Below are positions 1 through 10,396 of a DNA stretch of 64,000 nt, in pieces. The stretch spans positions 808,501-872,500 of the forward strand of contig LR746275.1 in NCBI GenBank assembly GCA_902729315.2, given 5' to 3'. The notes under the pieces are model-generated. The model was not told the origin of the DNA. It did not search any database and saw nothing but the letters and a program-made list of their open reading frames with translations. A program made the translations under genes and the position numbers. Position 1 is the stretch's first letter; each line of letters opens with the position of its first letter. Source of the DNA: Spirodela intermedia (taxonomy: Eukaryota; Streptophyta; Magnoliopsida; Alismatales; Araceae).

Positions 1-384
1 AATCGTCCTACAGCATAAATTAATAATGAATACTTCACCCCCCAACTTAAAAATGACATTGTCCTCAATGACACAGAAAACTCGAAACAGAATATGCAGA
101 AAATATAATTTTCAAGTGAAGCATGCATATCTGCAAAGTTAAGCATTAAAAATATTTTCATAAATGATGAAGCTCAGAAAGACATCACCTCAACCTCGTT
201 TTTAATTTTCCACTTCATCTTATACTCCTGCACTTTTTCGACAGAAAAAAACAAATACAGAAACAAGTAGTGCGAAATTCTAAGAAAAACAGAGCTAAAA
301 AAAAATCAAACAGAATGAAATAAAAACCATGGGTTGCCTCCCATGCAGCGCTGAATTTAATGTCTCCAGCTGGACTCCTTGGTC
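1..384 (-). other. 3' non-coding tail of element A
   Basis: This stretch lies downstream of the polyprotein stop and matches the tails of the other R1 copies, for example near 10640-10985 and 18367-18730. A short perfect hairpin (CATGGG at 328-333 with CCCATG at 340-345) sits just after the coding region and recurs in element V. No coding region is seen. Confidence 0.8.
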
Positions 385-1137
385 TTACTCTTGAATTTCT
401 TTTAATAATAAAATTTCTTTTTCTACAAGGCGTTCATGTTCTATGTAATGTTTAAGCCGCTGTCCATTTACCTTAAAGTTATGATCACTTTTAGGATCTT
501 TAATCATTACAGCCCCATGATCATATGTCTCTTCCACCACATAAGGCCCTTTCCATTTTGATTTTAATTTTCCTGGGAATAATTTCAGCCTAGAATCATA
601 TAACCACACTTTTTGTCCAACATCAAATTTTTTTCTACTAATGTATTTATCATGGAAAGTTTTAGTTTTTTCTTTATATATTCTATAATTTTCATAAGCT
701 TCATTCCTCAACTCCTCTAATTCATGTAGCTGAAAAATTCTATGCCCACCAGCTGATTTCTCATCCATACATAAATTTTTTATAGCCCATAACGCTTTAT
801 GCTCTATTTCCACAAGAAGATGACATGGCTTTCCAAAAATGAGACGAAATGGGGACATACCTATGGGATTTTTATAAGCTGTTCTATAAGCCCATAATGC
901 ATCTTGTAATTTCGTGGGCCAATCTTTCCTATCTAGTCTAACTATTTTTCTCAAAATTCTCTGAATTTCCCTATTTGCTACTTCAGCTTGCCCATTTGTT
1001 TGGGGATGATATGGAGTGGCTACTTTGTGGTGTACTCCATTCTTTTTCAACAGTTCCCTGAAATGTTTATTTGTAAAATGTGTTCCTCCATCACTAATAA
1101 TCACTCTAGGACATCCAAATCTCGAAAAAATATTTTC
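385..1137 (-). pseudogene. pol: Integrase core and C-terminal part of element A
   Basis: This is in the same frame as the preceding pol segments. Counting from the Met at 1104, the second and third catalytic residues are Asp5 (ISDGGTHF) and Glu41 (TNGQAEV). That gives a D-35-E spacing which, with the upstream GIDFMG Asp, completes a normal DD35E set. The C-terminal region shows the GPY/F module (KWKGPYVV) and ends LLKEIQE at TAA 385-387. No chromodomain follows, as expected outside the chromovirus branch. Integrase inserts the cDNA with 5-bp staggered cuts, matching the 5-bp target duplications found elsewhere in the window. Confidence 0.93.
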
Positions 1138-2127
1138 CTACACAAATTTCATCACGATTTTATGATCATTAGTTCTAGTAGGAATAGCTTCAACCCACTT
1201 TGACACATAATCAACAGCAAGCAAAATATATTCATATTTTTCAGCTGATGGGAAGGGACCCATGAAATCTATTCCCCATACATCAAAAATTTCGACTACT
1301 GACATGTTACTCATGGGCATTTCCTCTATTTTACTCATGTTACCTATAGATTGGCATGAAATACATGTTCTACTAAATTCTATAGAATCTCTAATGATTG
1401 TAGGCCAATAAAAACCACATTGGAAAAATTTTGCAGCTGTTTTTCGTCGAGAGAAATGTCCTCCATAGTTAGATGAATGGCACATGTTAATAATGCTATG
1501 ATATTCTTCTTCAGGAACACATCTCCTTAAAATTTGATCATTGCCCAAGTAATATAAATCAAGATCATGCCAAAAATAATTTCTAATCTTAGAAAATAAA
1601 TGATTTTTTCTGTTCTTATCCCATTGTTCTGGAGTTTTCCCAGAAACCAGAAAATTAACAATATGTGCATACCATGGTGATGGTTGATGTTGAGCTGCCA
1701 TCAATTGTTCATCTGGAAATGCGTCTTGTAAAGGTGCTGCATTTATTCCTGTATCACTTAATCTAGAAAGATGGTCAGCAACAACATTCTCGAAACCATT
1801 TTTATCTTTTATTTCTAAGTCAAATTCTTGCAACAATAAAATCCATCTTAATAAACGTGGCTTTGCATCTTTCTTATTTAACAGATATTTTAATGCTGCA
1901 TGATCAGTATAAATAATAATTTTAGCTCCCAAAATATATGATCTAAACCTTTCTAACGAAAATACTACAGCTAACAATTCTTTTTCAGTCGTGGTATAAT
2001 TTAATTGAGCATCAGATATAGTTTTACTAGCATATGAAATTACTATGGGTTTTGACTCTTTTGTTTGTCCTAGAACGGCCCCCACTGCATAATTCGATGC
2101 ATCACACATTATTTCAAAGGGAAGGGA
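1138..2127 (-). pseudogene. pol: RNase H and N-terminal integrase part of element A
   Basis: Counting from the Met at 2109, RNase H shows the acidic set Asp3 (CDAS), Glu42/44 (TEKELLA), Asp69 (YTDHAAL) and Asp112 (VADHLSRL). The integrase zinc-binding domain follows with His211, His218, Cys249 and Cys252 (HSSNYGGH ... CISC), then the first catalytic Asp281 in GIDFMGPF. RNase H removes the RNA template. The HHCC module helps integrase multimerise on the LTR ends. The segment ends at a TAG (1138-1140) that is also present at the same codon in fragment V (43914-43916). Confidence 0.92.
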
Positions 2128-2130
2128 TCA

Positions 2131-3186
2131 ATCAGGAGCTTGTAAAATGGGTGCCTCAGTAAGTAATCTTTTTATTTTGGAAAAAGACTCAAAACATTTC
2201 TCATCAAAATTAAAAGGCACATCTTTAGATAATAGCATGGTGAGAGGTTTGGAAATTTTCAAAAAATCTTGAATAAATTTTCTGTAATAACCTGCATGAC
2301 CCAAGAAATATCTAATCTGTTTTATTGAATTCAGAGGTTTCATTTTAGATATAATATCAATTTTTGCTCTATCCACCTCTAAACCCTTTTCACTCACAAT
2401 ATGACCCAACACAACTCCCTCTTTAACCATAAAATGTGATTTCTCCCAACTCAAAACTAATTTTTTCTCTATGCATTTCTCAAGTACATGCTGTAAATGA
2501 TTTAAGCATTCATCAAATGATTCACCAAAAACAGAAAAATCGTCCATAAAAATTTCTATGCATTTTCCAATCATATCAGAAAAAATAGATAGCATACATC
2601 TTTGAAATGTGGCTGGAGCATTACACAGACCAAAAGGCATGCATTTAAAAGCAAAAGAACCAAATGGACAAGTGAAAGTTGTTTTTTCTTGATCTAAAGG
2701 GTTTATTTAAATTTGATTATAACCAGAGTATTCATCCAGAAAACAAAAAAGTTTTTTTCCAGCTAATTTTTCTAGAATTTGATCAGTAAATGGTAGGGGA
2801 AAATGATCTTTTCTAGTAACTGAATTTAATTTTCTATAATCAATGCAAACTCTCCAACCGGTAGTTAGTCTTGTTTGTATTTCCTCCCCATTTTCGTTTT
2901 TTATAACCGTGATCCCTGATTTTTTTGGCACTACTTGTGTAGGACTAACCCATTTGCTATCTAAAATAGGGTAAATAATATCAGCAGCCAGCCACTTTAA
3001 AATTTCTTTTTTTACAATTTCCATCATGTTAGGATTTAATCTTCGTTATGGTTCCCTGCTAGTTCTAGCCCCCTCCTCTAAATATATACTATGCATGCAT
3101 ACTCTCATATCAATGCCCCTTAGATCGTCCATTTTCCAGCCCATAGCCTTCTTATTTTTTCGAAGTACATCTAATAATTCTTCTTC
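2131..3186 (-). pseudogene. pol: Reverse transcriptase part of element A polyprotein
   Basis: It is in the same frame as gag-pro and is interrupted by TAA at 3046-3048 and TAA at 2707-2709. Visible blocks in order are the RT entry region with RRLNPNM and KSGITVI, the WRVCIDYRKLNSVTRKDHFPLPF block, FCFLDEYSGYNQI, then FGLCNAPATFQRCM and the catalytic FMDDFSVFG (FMDD at 2539-2550). The thumb region follows with GYYRKFIQDF. All core RT motifs of Ty3/gypsy elements are present, so decay is by point nonsense changes only. RT copies element RNA into cDNA from the tRNA primer. The segment ends at TGA 2128-2130, where related proteins carry Trp. Confidence 0.92.
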
Positions 3187-5703
3187 CTATTCATTACTCA
3201 AATCAGCTGCAATAATAATAGGAAATGAATTATTTTCCTCCACAAACATATATTTTAAACTAGAGGGAAGAGGTTTCAACTCTAAATTCAGATGATCTTC
3301 CTCTTTCTTTTCTTCTAAATTTATATTCTCTATTTCCTCTAATTCTTCTAGCACACAGTCATCAATAACATCTGGATCATCAAAATCATCTAGAAGATCG
3401 ATGATATGACAATCATATACTTGGGATTTCTTAAGATCATTTGATACCTCAAAAATTTTAATTTCTACTGATTGATCTCCACATGAAATTTTCGCAATAC
3501 CTGTGGGAAAATCAATATTCATCTTTGCTGTATGCAAAAATGGTCTCCCTAGGATGATTGGTGTATCATAAAACTGTCCATTAAAATCCATTTCCAGCAC
3601 TACAAAATCAGCTGGAAATTTACACCCTTTAACTGTCACTATCACATTTTCTAAGATACCTTTAGGATGTTTTATGGATCTATCAGCAAATTGTAAGGTA
3701 ACAGTAGAAGGTTTAAGATCAGAAATATTAAATTTATCACAAATACTTGCAGGTAATAAATTAATACTAGCACCGGTGTCAAGTAATGCATTCTGAAAAA
3801 TGAATCCACCAATATCACACGAAATTAAAGGGGCACATGTATCTCTCAATTTAAATGGTAATTGATTTAATAATAATGCACTAGCATGCATAGATAATTT
3901 TTCTACTCTAGGTGCCCTTTTTGGTGTACACATTTCTTTCAAAACTCTAGCATATTCAGGAATATGTTCAATGGCAGTGAGTAAAGGAAGACTAATTTGC
4001 ACATCTTGTAAAATTTTCTTTATTTCTTCATTGTGTTCCTTTTTCTTTCTTTGTCTAGGCTCCAGAGCTTTAGGAAATGGAATGGTTGTCCTCTCTTTCG
4101 AAATTTCTTTGGTAGAATCTATAAAATCCTCTTCTACTCCTATTTGATTTTGTTTTGGGTTGTCCACATTTTCTTTTTCTTCTAATGTTTGGGGATAAGG
4201 ATCAGGTAAGATCTTACCACTCCTTAATGCATTCACTGTCCTAACATTTTCATTTTGTGGGTTTTTTCCTAGATTCATGCTACTAGACTCCCCATGCTGA
4301 AATCCTATTGTTGGGCGGTTCCCTGGATTTTCTATGGGCTGACTAGGTAGCTGTCCCTCTTCTCTCTTATTCCCAACGGCCTCTATAATTTGTTTCTGGT
4401 GCTGCATCATTTGATTCATAGTTTGTTGCATCATTTGATTCATAGTTTGTTGCATCATTTGGCTCATTTGCTGCATCATTTCCATAGCGTCAGGTTGGAT
4501 TTGAGAGGGCTGATTTTTCTGAAATCTATTTTCTTGTTTTGGACGAAATTCAGAGTTTGAATTGGGTCTAAGTGCTTCTGGATTTTGAATATTATTTGGG
4601 TCTCTCCATGAAAAATTATTCCTCCAATTAGGATTATAAGAATTTGAAAATTTTTCCCTATTTCTATTAAAACCGTGAGCTACTTGCACTTGTTCTTGCA
4701 TAGGGTGAAATGATTTATCTAAATTATAACATTGAAGTTCAGAATAATCATTTTCACCATACATAGGACATGTACTATTCGAATTAAGTTGAGGGTTAAA
4801 AGGCTTTCTAATATTATCAATAAGTAAATCATTTTTTTCTAATCTTTGATTAATCTGATTAACCTCATTTCTAAGTTTAGAATCATCATCATGATGCAAT
4901 TCATAAATTCCTCTCTTCTTATCCCTGTCATATAATTCAAAAGAGGCTTGATCTCTAGAATTTTCACTTAAATTCTCATAAAGATTGTAAATCTCATCAA
5001 GAGTTTTCTCCATAAAAGCTCCTCCACATATAGAATCAATCATATTTCTATGTTGTTCTAATAATCCATCATAAAAAATTCTATTGAGCTGCCACTTGGG
5101 TATAGCATGATGAGGACACTTTCTAAGTAAATCTTTGAATTTTTTCCATGTCTCATGCAAAGTTTCTCCTGGTCTTTGAGAAAAACTCCATATATGTTTT
5201 CTCATATTTTGAGTTTTTCCTAAGGGATAAAATTTTCGAAGAAAGGCCTGTTCTATATCTTTCCAGCTAGTTAATTCTCTATCCAATGTGGATAGCCAAT
5301 GACTAGCTTTGTCCCTAAGTGTATGAGGGAATAATTTCATCTTAATAATTTCCGGTGTAACTTGAGGGAAATTAACTAAATCACAAACCATATGAAATTT
5401 TTCTAAGTGCTGATGAGGTTCCTCTAAAGGCAATCCATGAAAATTAGGGAGCATTTGAAAAATTACTGGATTTATTTCGAATTTAACAGTGGGTGATAAT
5501 GGGACTCTAATATTAGATGCTCTTTGAAATGAATCAGGGATATAATGATTTTTCATTGCCATAGGATTGTTCTTAGTTTGACCTGTACTTCCTTCAAGAT
5601 CCATCAAAATTAATTTTTCTTTCAGATTTTTATTTTTGAATGAAATAATGAAAGGATTTTCTAGCCTTGGATATAATGATCTTCTACCATGCATAAAAAT
5701 CAA
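3187..5703 (-). pseudogene. gag-pro: gag-protease part of element A polyprotein
   Basis: This 838-codon segment starts at an ATG 189 bp inside the PBS, and the same ATG context is kept in copies B, C and P. Residues about 60-230 are the retrotransposon gag (capsid) domain, with the region around FPHTLRDKASHWLSTL and WKDIEQAFLRKF. A zinc-knuckle position near CPMYGENDYSELQCYN keeps only the outer cysteines, so a working CCHC knuckle is not evident. A Met/Gln-rich tract (MMQQ repeats) follows near residues 430-465. The retropepsin has the active site DTGAS at residues 642-646 (Asp codon 3778-3780) and a downstream ILGRPFLHT block. The segment ends at an in-frame TAG (3187-3189), after which the same frame continues into RT. 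It acts in virus-like particle assembly and polyprotein cleavage. The stop makes the copy defective. Confidence 0.92.
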
Positions 5704-5891
5704 TAAATTCGAGGGAAAAAGTTAGTAACTGTTACCCTCCTTCAGGATGCTCCAGTCCTTGCCGTGCTTCTTTTCGTTCCCTCTTTTTAATAAAAATCGG
5801 TAAAAAGAAAATAAAACAAGAATAAAGTTTTTTTTTTTTTTTTGTGTACTCTAAGAGAAAAACAGAAAAATACTAAATATTATGCAATACA

Positions 5892-5909
5892 TCCCCGGCA
5901 ACGGCGCCA
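5892..5909 (-). other. Primer-binding site of element A
   Basis: On the minus strand the sequence is TGGCGCCGTTGCCGGGGA, five bases inside the LTR end (ACGTCA). This PBS type is known from Athila elements and is assigned there to tRNA-Asp. The match to that class is exact as far as I can judge by eye. Confidence 0.88.
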
Positions 5910-5914
5910 AAATT

Positions 5915-7538
5915 TGACGTGACTCAGTCGTTGTATGTTAAATCACGCAAATATAAAATTTATAAAACTAGAAAATACGAATTTTTGGATATTTAGAAGT
6001 ATTTCTAAATAAATATATCAATTATAATTCAATAAAAATTCCAAAAATAGCGGTAATTTTCCAGGTCGATCACAGGGACGTAATATAATATCTGGTAATT
6101 ATTCAGAATTTTTCTCAATGAGTACAATTTTCTTAAAAACTTTATACAAGAAAATAAAAAGGAAATATATTTAAAATTCACGAAAAAAAAGAAATAAGGG
6201 TGCGGACGTCAGGATGACGTCAGCGCCAGGCGAACGCGAATCAGGCGGAAACAGAGTTCCGCCCGGTGATTCTTACGAAGGCGATTATAGACGACTCAAT
6301 TAATCAAATTAAGATCTGTAAAAGCCGGAAGAATCGTAATTGAACGAAGTATAGTTTGGTAAATTAAAATCAACAAAGTATCACTAAATGAAGCGTAAAT
6401 TAAATTGAAAGTAGGGAAACAGAGTTCCGGCGTCGCGACGGCGATGCGTCGGCGATGCACCGAAATCCTGAGCGTTCGGGAGGATTGTCATGCAGTGTCC
6501 ACGGCCTCGAAGGCTCTCCTTGGACAAAGACGACGTGGGCAATCTCTAGATCTTCTCGCGAAGTCTAGAGATCAATGAAGTGGGTCGTCGAATCGTCTCC
6601 GGCGGCTGTCACCCGGCGGAGCGGAAAAACGGCGACTTTGCGGCTCTCCGGCGGCATTCACCCGATGGAGAGGAGCTGGATGGAGGTGGGGCGCATGTTA
6701 GGGAGCTTCATCCTCAAGTCCACGCAGCAAGAGAAGGCTCTTCATCGCATCTGGTACGCTCTCAGGAGGTGGCGACTGGTCTCCCGGCGGATCGTCCTCT
6801 TCCCGACGACGGCTTGTTTGTCGATCAATCGGAGATGATTTACTCAATGGATTCGCGATCCTTTTGTCGCGAATCGTTCAGCAATTTTAGTAGCAATGCT
6901 CCGCGAATCGCGTTGACGAGATTTTCGCCGATGATCCAGCGATTCTTGTTGCTTAATCCTTCACCGGCGATCTGCAGGAAAGTTGCGATAATCAGATAAA
7001 AATATATGAATTTTGACTCTAGAAGGATTCGAACCCGCGCCAGTCGCCCCGCCTCTTCTGAGGAAGGTGTGGGTTTAGTCCCACATCGGTTGTACGCCGA
7101 GTTTTCGGGTGAATATATAATATTGTTAGATTTGTGAGCAAAGTCCCTTCTCTCGCGTGTACGACCACTCCTTGCCCCACAGCCGGCTGGCCACCGGTGA
7201 CGTGGAAGGGGAGTGGTGTACGCGTGCTTGTCAGTCCCCAAGCCAAGCCGCTCGAGCCCCTACTTGCGACCTACTCCCCGACTGTGCTTCCGACCCGCTT
7301 GCGGGCACGGCGGGTCCCCCCATTTTTGCAATATTTTATTTTTATTTCTTGTGTTTCATTTATCTCAAAAGTAAGACTGTAAAAATCGTATAAAATCACA
7401 TAATTACCCAAAAATTCACGTTAATCAATTGAAAACCAAAAACCATTCTTTAACACAAATATAAGTCTATTTATCATGAGTTAAGGCTAAAACTATATTA
7501 TTTACTAATTATTAACTCATGATAATGAAGACTTATCA
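5915..7538 (-). repeat. 5' LTR of element A (R1, 1624 bp, one 144-bp unit)
   Basis: It runs on the minus strand from TGATAAGTCTTC (7538) to CACGTCA (5915), so it has TG...CA ends. It carries one copy of the 144-bp GC-rich unit, a GC-rich block with a long open frame on the opposite strand (6580-6999, 139 codons), the ACGT-rich box near 6220, and the USE/TATA cassette at 7078-7327. It directly abuts CTTACGTAAG of the element C LTR. Confidence 0.93.
7078..7327 (+). promoter_or_regulatory. Antisense snRNA-type (U6-like) promoter and candidate Pol III transcript in LTR
   Basis: On the strand opposite to LTR transcription there is GTCCCACATCG (7078-7088), which fits the plant snRNA upstream element RTCCCACATCG. 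It is followed after exactly 24 bp by ATATATAA (7113-7120), and after 22 bp by GTCCCTTC (7143-7150), the same eight bases that begin plant U6 RNA. A USE-TATA gap of this size is the plant Pol III arrangement; Pol II snRNA genes have about one helical turn more. The downstream 180 bases are GC-rich and self-complementary (ACCACTCC 7164-7171 with GGAGTGGT 7210-7217, extended by GTAC and CGCG pairs; GACCCG 7292-7297 with CGGGTC 7311-7316) and end in T5 at 7323-7327. The body does not resemble U6 beyond its first bases. Promoter identity is well supported by sequence; transcription is inferred. Confidence 0.6.
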
Positions 7539-7905
7539 CTTACGTAAGAATCACCGGGCGAAACTCTATTTCTACCTGATTCACGTTCGTCAGGCACTGA
7601 CGTCATCTTGACGTCCGCACCCTTATTTCCTTTTTTTCGTGAATTTTAAATATATTTCCTTTTTATTTCCTAGTATAAAATTCGTAAGAAAATCGTATTC
7701 ATTGAGAAAAATTCTGAATAATTACCAGATATTATATTACATCCTTGTGATCAACTTGGAAAATTACCACTATTTTTGGAATTTTTATTGAATTATAATT
7801 GATATATTTATTTAGAAATACTTCTAAATATCCAAAAATTCGTATTTTCTAGTTTTATAAATTTAATATTGGCGTGATTTAATATACAACGACGGAGTCA
7901 CGTCA
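7539..7905 (+). repeat. 3' part of the 5' LTR of element C
   Basis: It begins with CTTACGTAAG at the edge of element A and continues through the TGACGTCA box to GAGTCACGTCA at 7905. It is collinear with the last 365 bp of the B LTR. The 5' part of this LTR should lie left of element A, outside the window. Confidence 0.9.
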
Positions 7906-7910
7906 AATTT

Positions 7911-7928
7911 TGGCGCCGTTGTGAGGGA
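7911..7928 (+). other. Primer-binding site of element C (mutated)
   Basis: The first 11 bases TGGCGCCGTTG are intact and the last part reads TGAGGGA instead of CCGGGGA. It lies five bases after the LTR end. The changes probably weaken priming. Confidence 0.8.
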
Positions 7929-8116
7929 TGTATTGCATAATATTTAGTATTTTTCTGTTTTTCTCTTAGAGTACACAAAAAAAAAAAAAAAACTTTACAC
8001 TTATTTTGTTTTCTTTTTACTGATTTTTATTGAAAGATGAGAACGAAAAGAAGCACGGCAAGGACTGGAGCATCCTGAAGGAGGGTAATAGTTACTAACT
8101 TTTTCCCTCGAATTTA

Positions 8117-9175
8117 TTGATTTTTATGCATGGTAGAAGATCCTTGCATCCAAGGCTAGAAAATCCTTTCATTATTTCATTCAAAAATAAAAATCCGAAA
8201 GAAAAATTAATTTTGATGGATCCTGAAGGAAGTACAGGTCAAACTAAGAACAATCCTATGGCAATGAAAAATCATTATATCCCTGATTCATTTCAAAGAG
8301 CATCTAATATTAGAGTCCCATTAGCACCCACTATTAAATTCGAAATAAATCTAGGAATTTTTCAAATGCTCCCTAATTTTCATGGATTGCCTTTAGAGGA
8401 ACCTCATCAGCACTTAGAAAAATTTCATATGGTTTGTGATTTAGTTAATCTCCCTCAAGTTACACTGGAAATTATTAAGATGTAATTATTCCCTCATACA
8501 CTTAGGGACAAAGCTAGTCATTGGCTATCCACATTAGATAGAGAATTAACTAGTTGGAAAGATATAGAACAGGCCTTTCTTCGAAAATTTTATCCCTTAG
8601 GAAAAACTCAAAATATGAGAAAACATATATGGAGTTTTTCTCAAAGACTAGGAGAAATTTTGCATGAGACATGGGAAAAATTCAAAGATTTACTTAGAAA
8701 GTGTCCTCATCATGCTATACCCAAGTGGCAACTCAATAGAATTTTTTATGATGAATTATTAGAACAACATAGAAATATGGTTGATTCTATATGTGGAGGA
8801 GTTTTTATGGAGAAAACTCCTGATGAGATTTACAGTCTTTATGAGAATTTAAGTGAAAATTCTAGAGATCAAGCCTCTTTTGAATTATATGATAGGGATA
8901 AGAAGAGAGGAATTTATGAATTGCATCATGATGATGATTCTAAACTTAGAAATGAGGTTAATCAGATTAATCAAAGATTAGAAAAAATTAATTTACTTAT
9001 TGATAATATTAGAAAGCCTTTTAACCCTCAACTTAATTCGAATAGTACGTGTCCTATGTATGGTGAAAATGATTATTCTGAATTTCAATATTATAATTTA
9101 GATCAATCATTTCACCCTATGCGAGAACAAGTGCAAGTAGCTCACGGTTTTAATAGAAATAGGGAACATTTTTGA
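8117..9175 (+). pseudogene. gag: gag of element C, with in-frame stops
   Basis: It has the same N terminus (MIFMHGRRSL) and capsid domain as element A gag, in one frame. TAA at 8483-8485 replaces a Lys codon and TGA ends the segment at 9173-9175. Further stops occur near 9195 (where B has Trp) and 9350-9352 (where B has Gln). Several of the stops fit C-to-T or G-to-A change, the usual result of cytosine methylation. The capsid region itself is otherwise collinear with copy B. Confidence 0.88.
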
Positions 9176-9352
9176 AATTCTTATAATCCTAATTAGAGGA
9201 ATAATTTTTCATGGAGAGACCCAAATAATATTCAAAATCCAGAAGCACTTAGACCCAATTCAAACTCTGAATTTCGTCCAAAACAAGAAAATAAATTTCA
9301 GAAAAATCAGCCCTCTCAAACCCAACCTGACGCTATGGAAATGATGCAGTAA

Positions 9353-10396
9353 ATGAGCCAAATGATGCAACAAACTATGAATCAAATGATGCTTCATCAG
9401 AAACAAATTATAGAGGCCCTTGGGAATAAGAGAGAAGAGGGACAGCTACCTAGTCAGCCCATAGAAAATTCAGAAAACTGTCCAACAGTAAGATTTCAGC
9501 AAGAAGGGTCTAGCTGGATAAATTTAGAAAAAAACCCACGAAATGAAAATGTTAGGACAGTGAATATATTGAGTGAGAATATTTTACCTGATCCTTATTT
9601 CCAATTATTTGAAGAAATTGATGATCCATTAGAAGTAAATGAGAATATTAAGGCCAAAAATATAGTAGCAGAAAATTTGAATAAAATCATTTATTGCTCA
9701 CAATTGATGAATGAATATAGTGAGGATGATGAGGAGAAAGAACCCTTAGATGAAGAAACAGCAACTGATCATAGAAAAATCATCCAAATTTTAGTAGAAG
9801 GGAGTAAGGACAGAAATGAAGAAAAATATATTTCAAGTGAGGAAAAATCAACTGATTTGGGAGATGTAGGAGACGAAATTAATGAATCTAATCATAATTT
9901 TGCAGCCATGGATGTTGATTGTGAGGATGATGATGTATATCATATACCAAAATTAAAAGATAGCTCTTGGGAAGATGAAGAATTTGATGAGTTGAGAAAC
10001 GAAAAGCTAGAAAAAGAATTGATTCAACTAATGGGAACAAGCGAAAATAATAGATGTGAATATAGAAATAATTTTGGAGGAGAAAATTTGAATTTTACTG
10101 AATTCATTAGATCTGAGATTAAAGAAGACAATCCTTCCATCCTTCAAAACCCACAGCCCATTAGAATTATTTCTAAGCTTGAAATATTTCACTCCTCCCA
10201 AATTGAACAAATATGTATGGAAGATAAAATGGAGCAGGGGAAGATTATGCAGATAAAAGAAGACATTAAGAAATGGGTGAGTGGAAGAATTAGAGATATC
10301 AATTTAGATGAAAAAATTCTAGATTGGGTAAGAGCTAATTTGAAAATTATATGGCCTGATCACATTTTATGTCTATTAATAGAAAGTATTTATTAA
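9353..10396 (+). pseudogene. gag C terminus fused to unrecognised acidic ORF, element C
   Basis: This 347-codon frame is in the same frame as the preceding gag. It starts in the Met/Gln-rich tract and runs into an acidic region unlike any domain I recognise (SEDDEEKEPLDEETATD, VDCEDDDVYHIP, SSWEDEEFDELRNEKLEKEL). It aligns almost residue for residue with 16639-18351 in element B. A one-base deletion near 10372 relative to B shifts the frame, so the last 80 or so residues of the B product are lost. It occupies the place of protease and polymerase in element A. The function is unknown. Confidence 0.8.

Larger units (their letters stand above)
1..7538 (-). mobile_element. Element A: Athila-like Ty3/gypsy retrotransposon (R1 autonomous type), 3' end outside window
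   Basis: Read on the minus strand, this is a 5' LTR (5915-7538), a PBS, one gag-pro-pol frame (5703 to 385) and the start of the 3' non-coding tail. The polypurine tract and 3' LTR lie beyond position 1. Domain order is gag, protease, RT, RNase H, integrase, which is the Ty3/gypsy order. No chromodomain follows integrase. The PBS and gag type point to the Athila lineage. Its 5' LTR abuts CTTACGTAAG inside the LTR of element C, so A is a later insertion into C. The five in-frame stops make it currently defective, but no frame is lost. Confidence 0.93.

Noticed and set aside
385-5703. Endogenous pararetrovirus or an envelope-bearing virus
   Set aside because: The domain order, integrase and LTRs are those of a Ty3/gypsy retrotransposon. 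No envelope-like frame is seen between integrase and the window edge.
7020-7045. A tRNA gene around GGATTCGAACCC
   Set aside because: Only a T-arm-like B box is visible; the T stem pairs imperfectly, and no A box, D arm or anticodon arm could be placed.
7143-7327. A genuine U6 snRNA gene
   Set aside because: Only the promoter geometry and first eight bases agree. The body lacks the U6 core such as the ACAGAG box and is longer and more GC-rich than U6.
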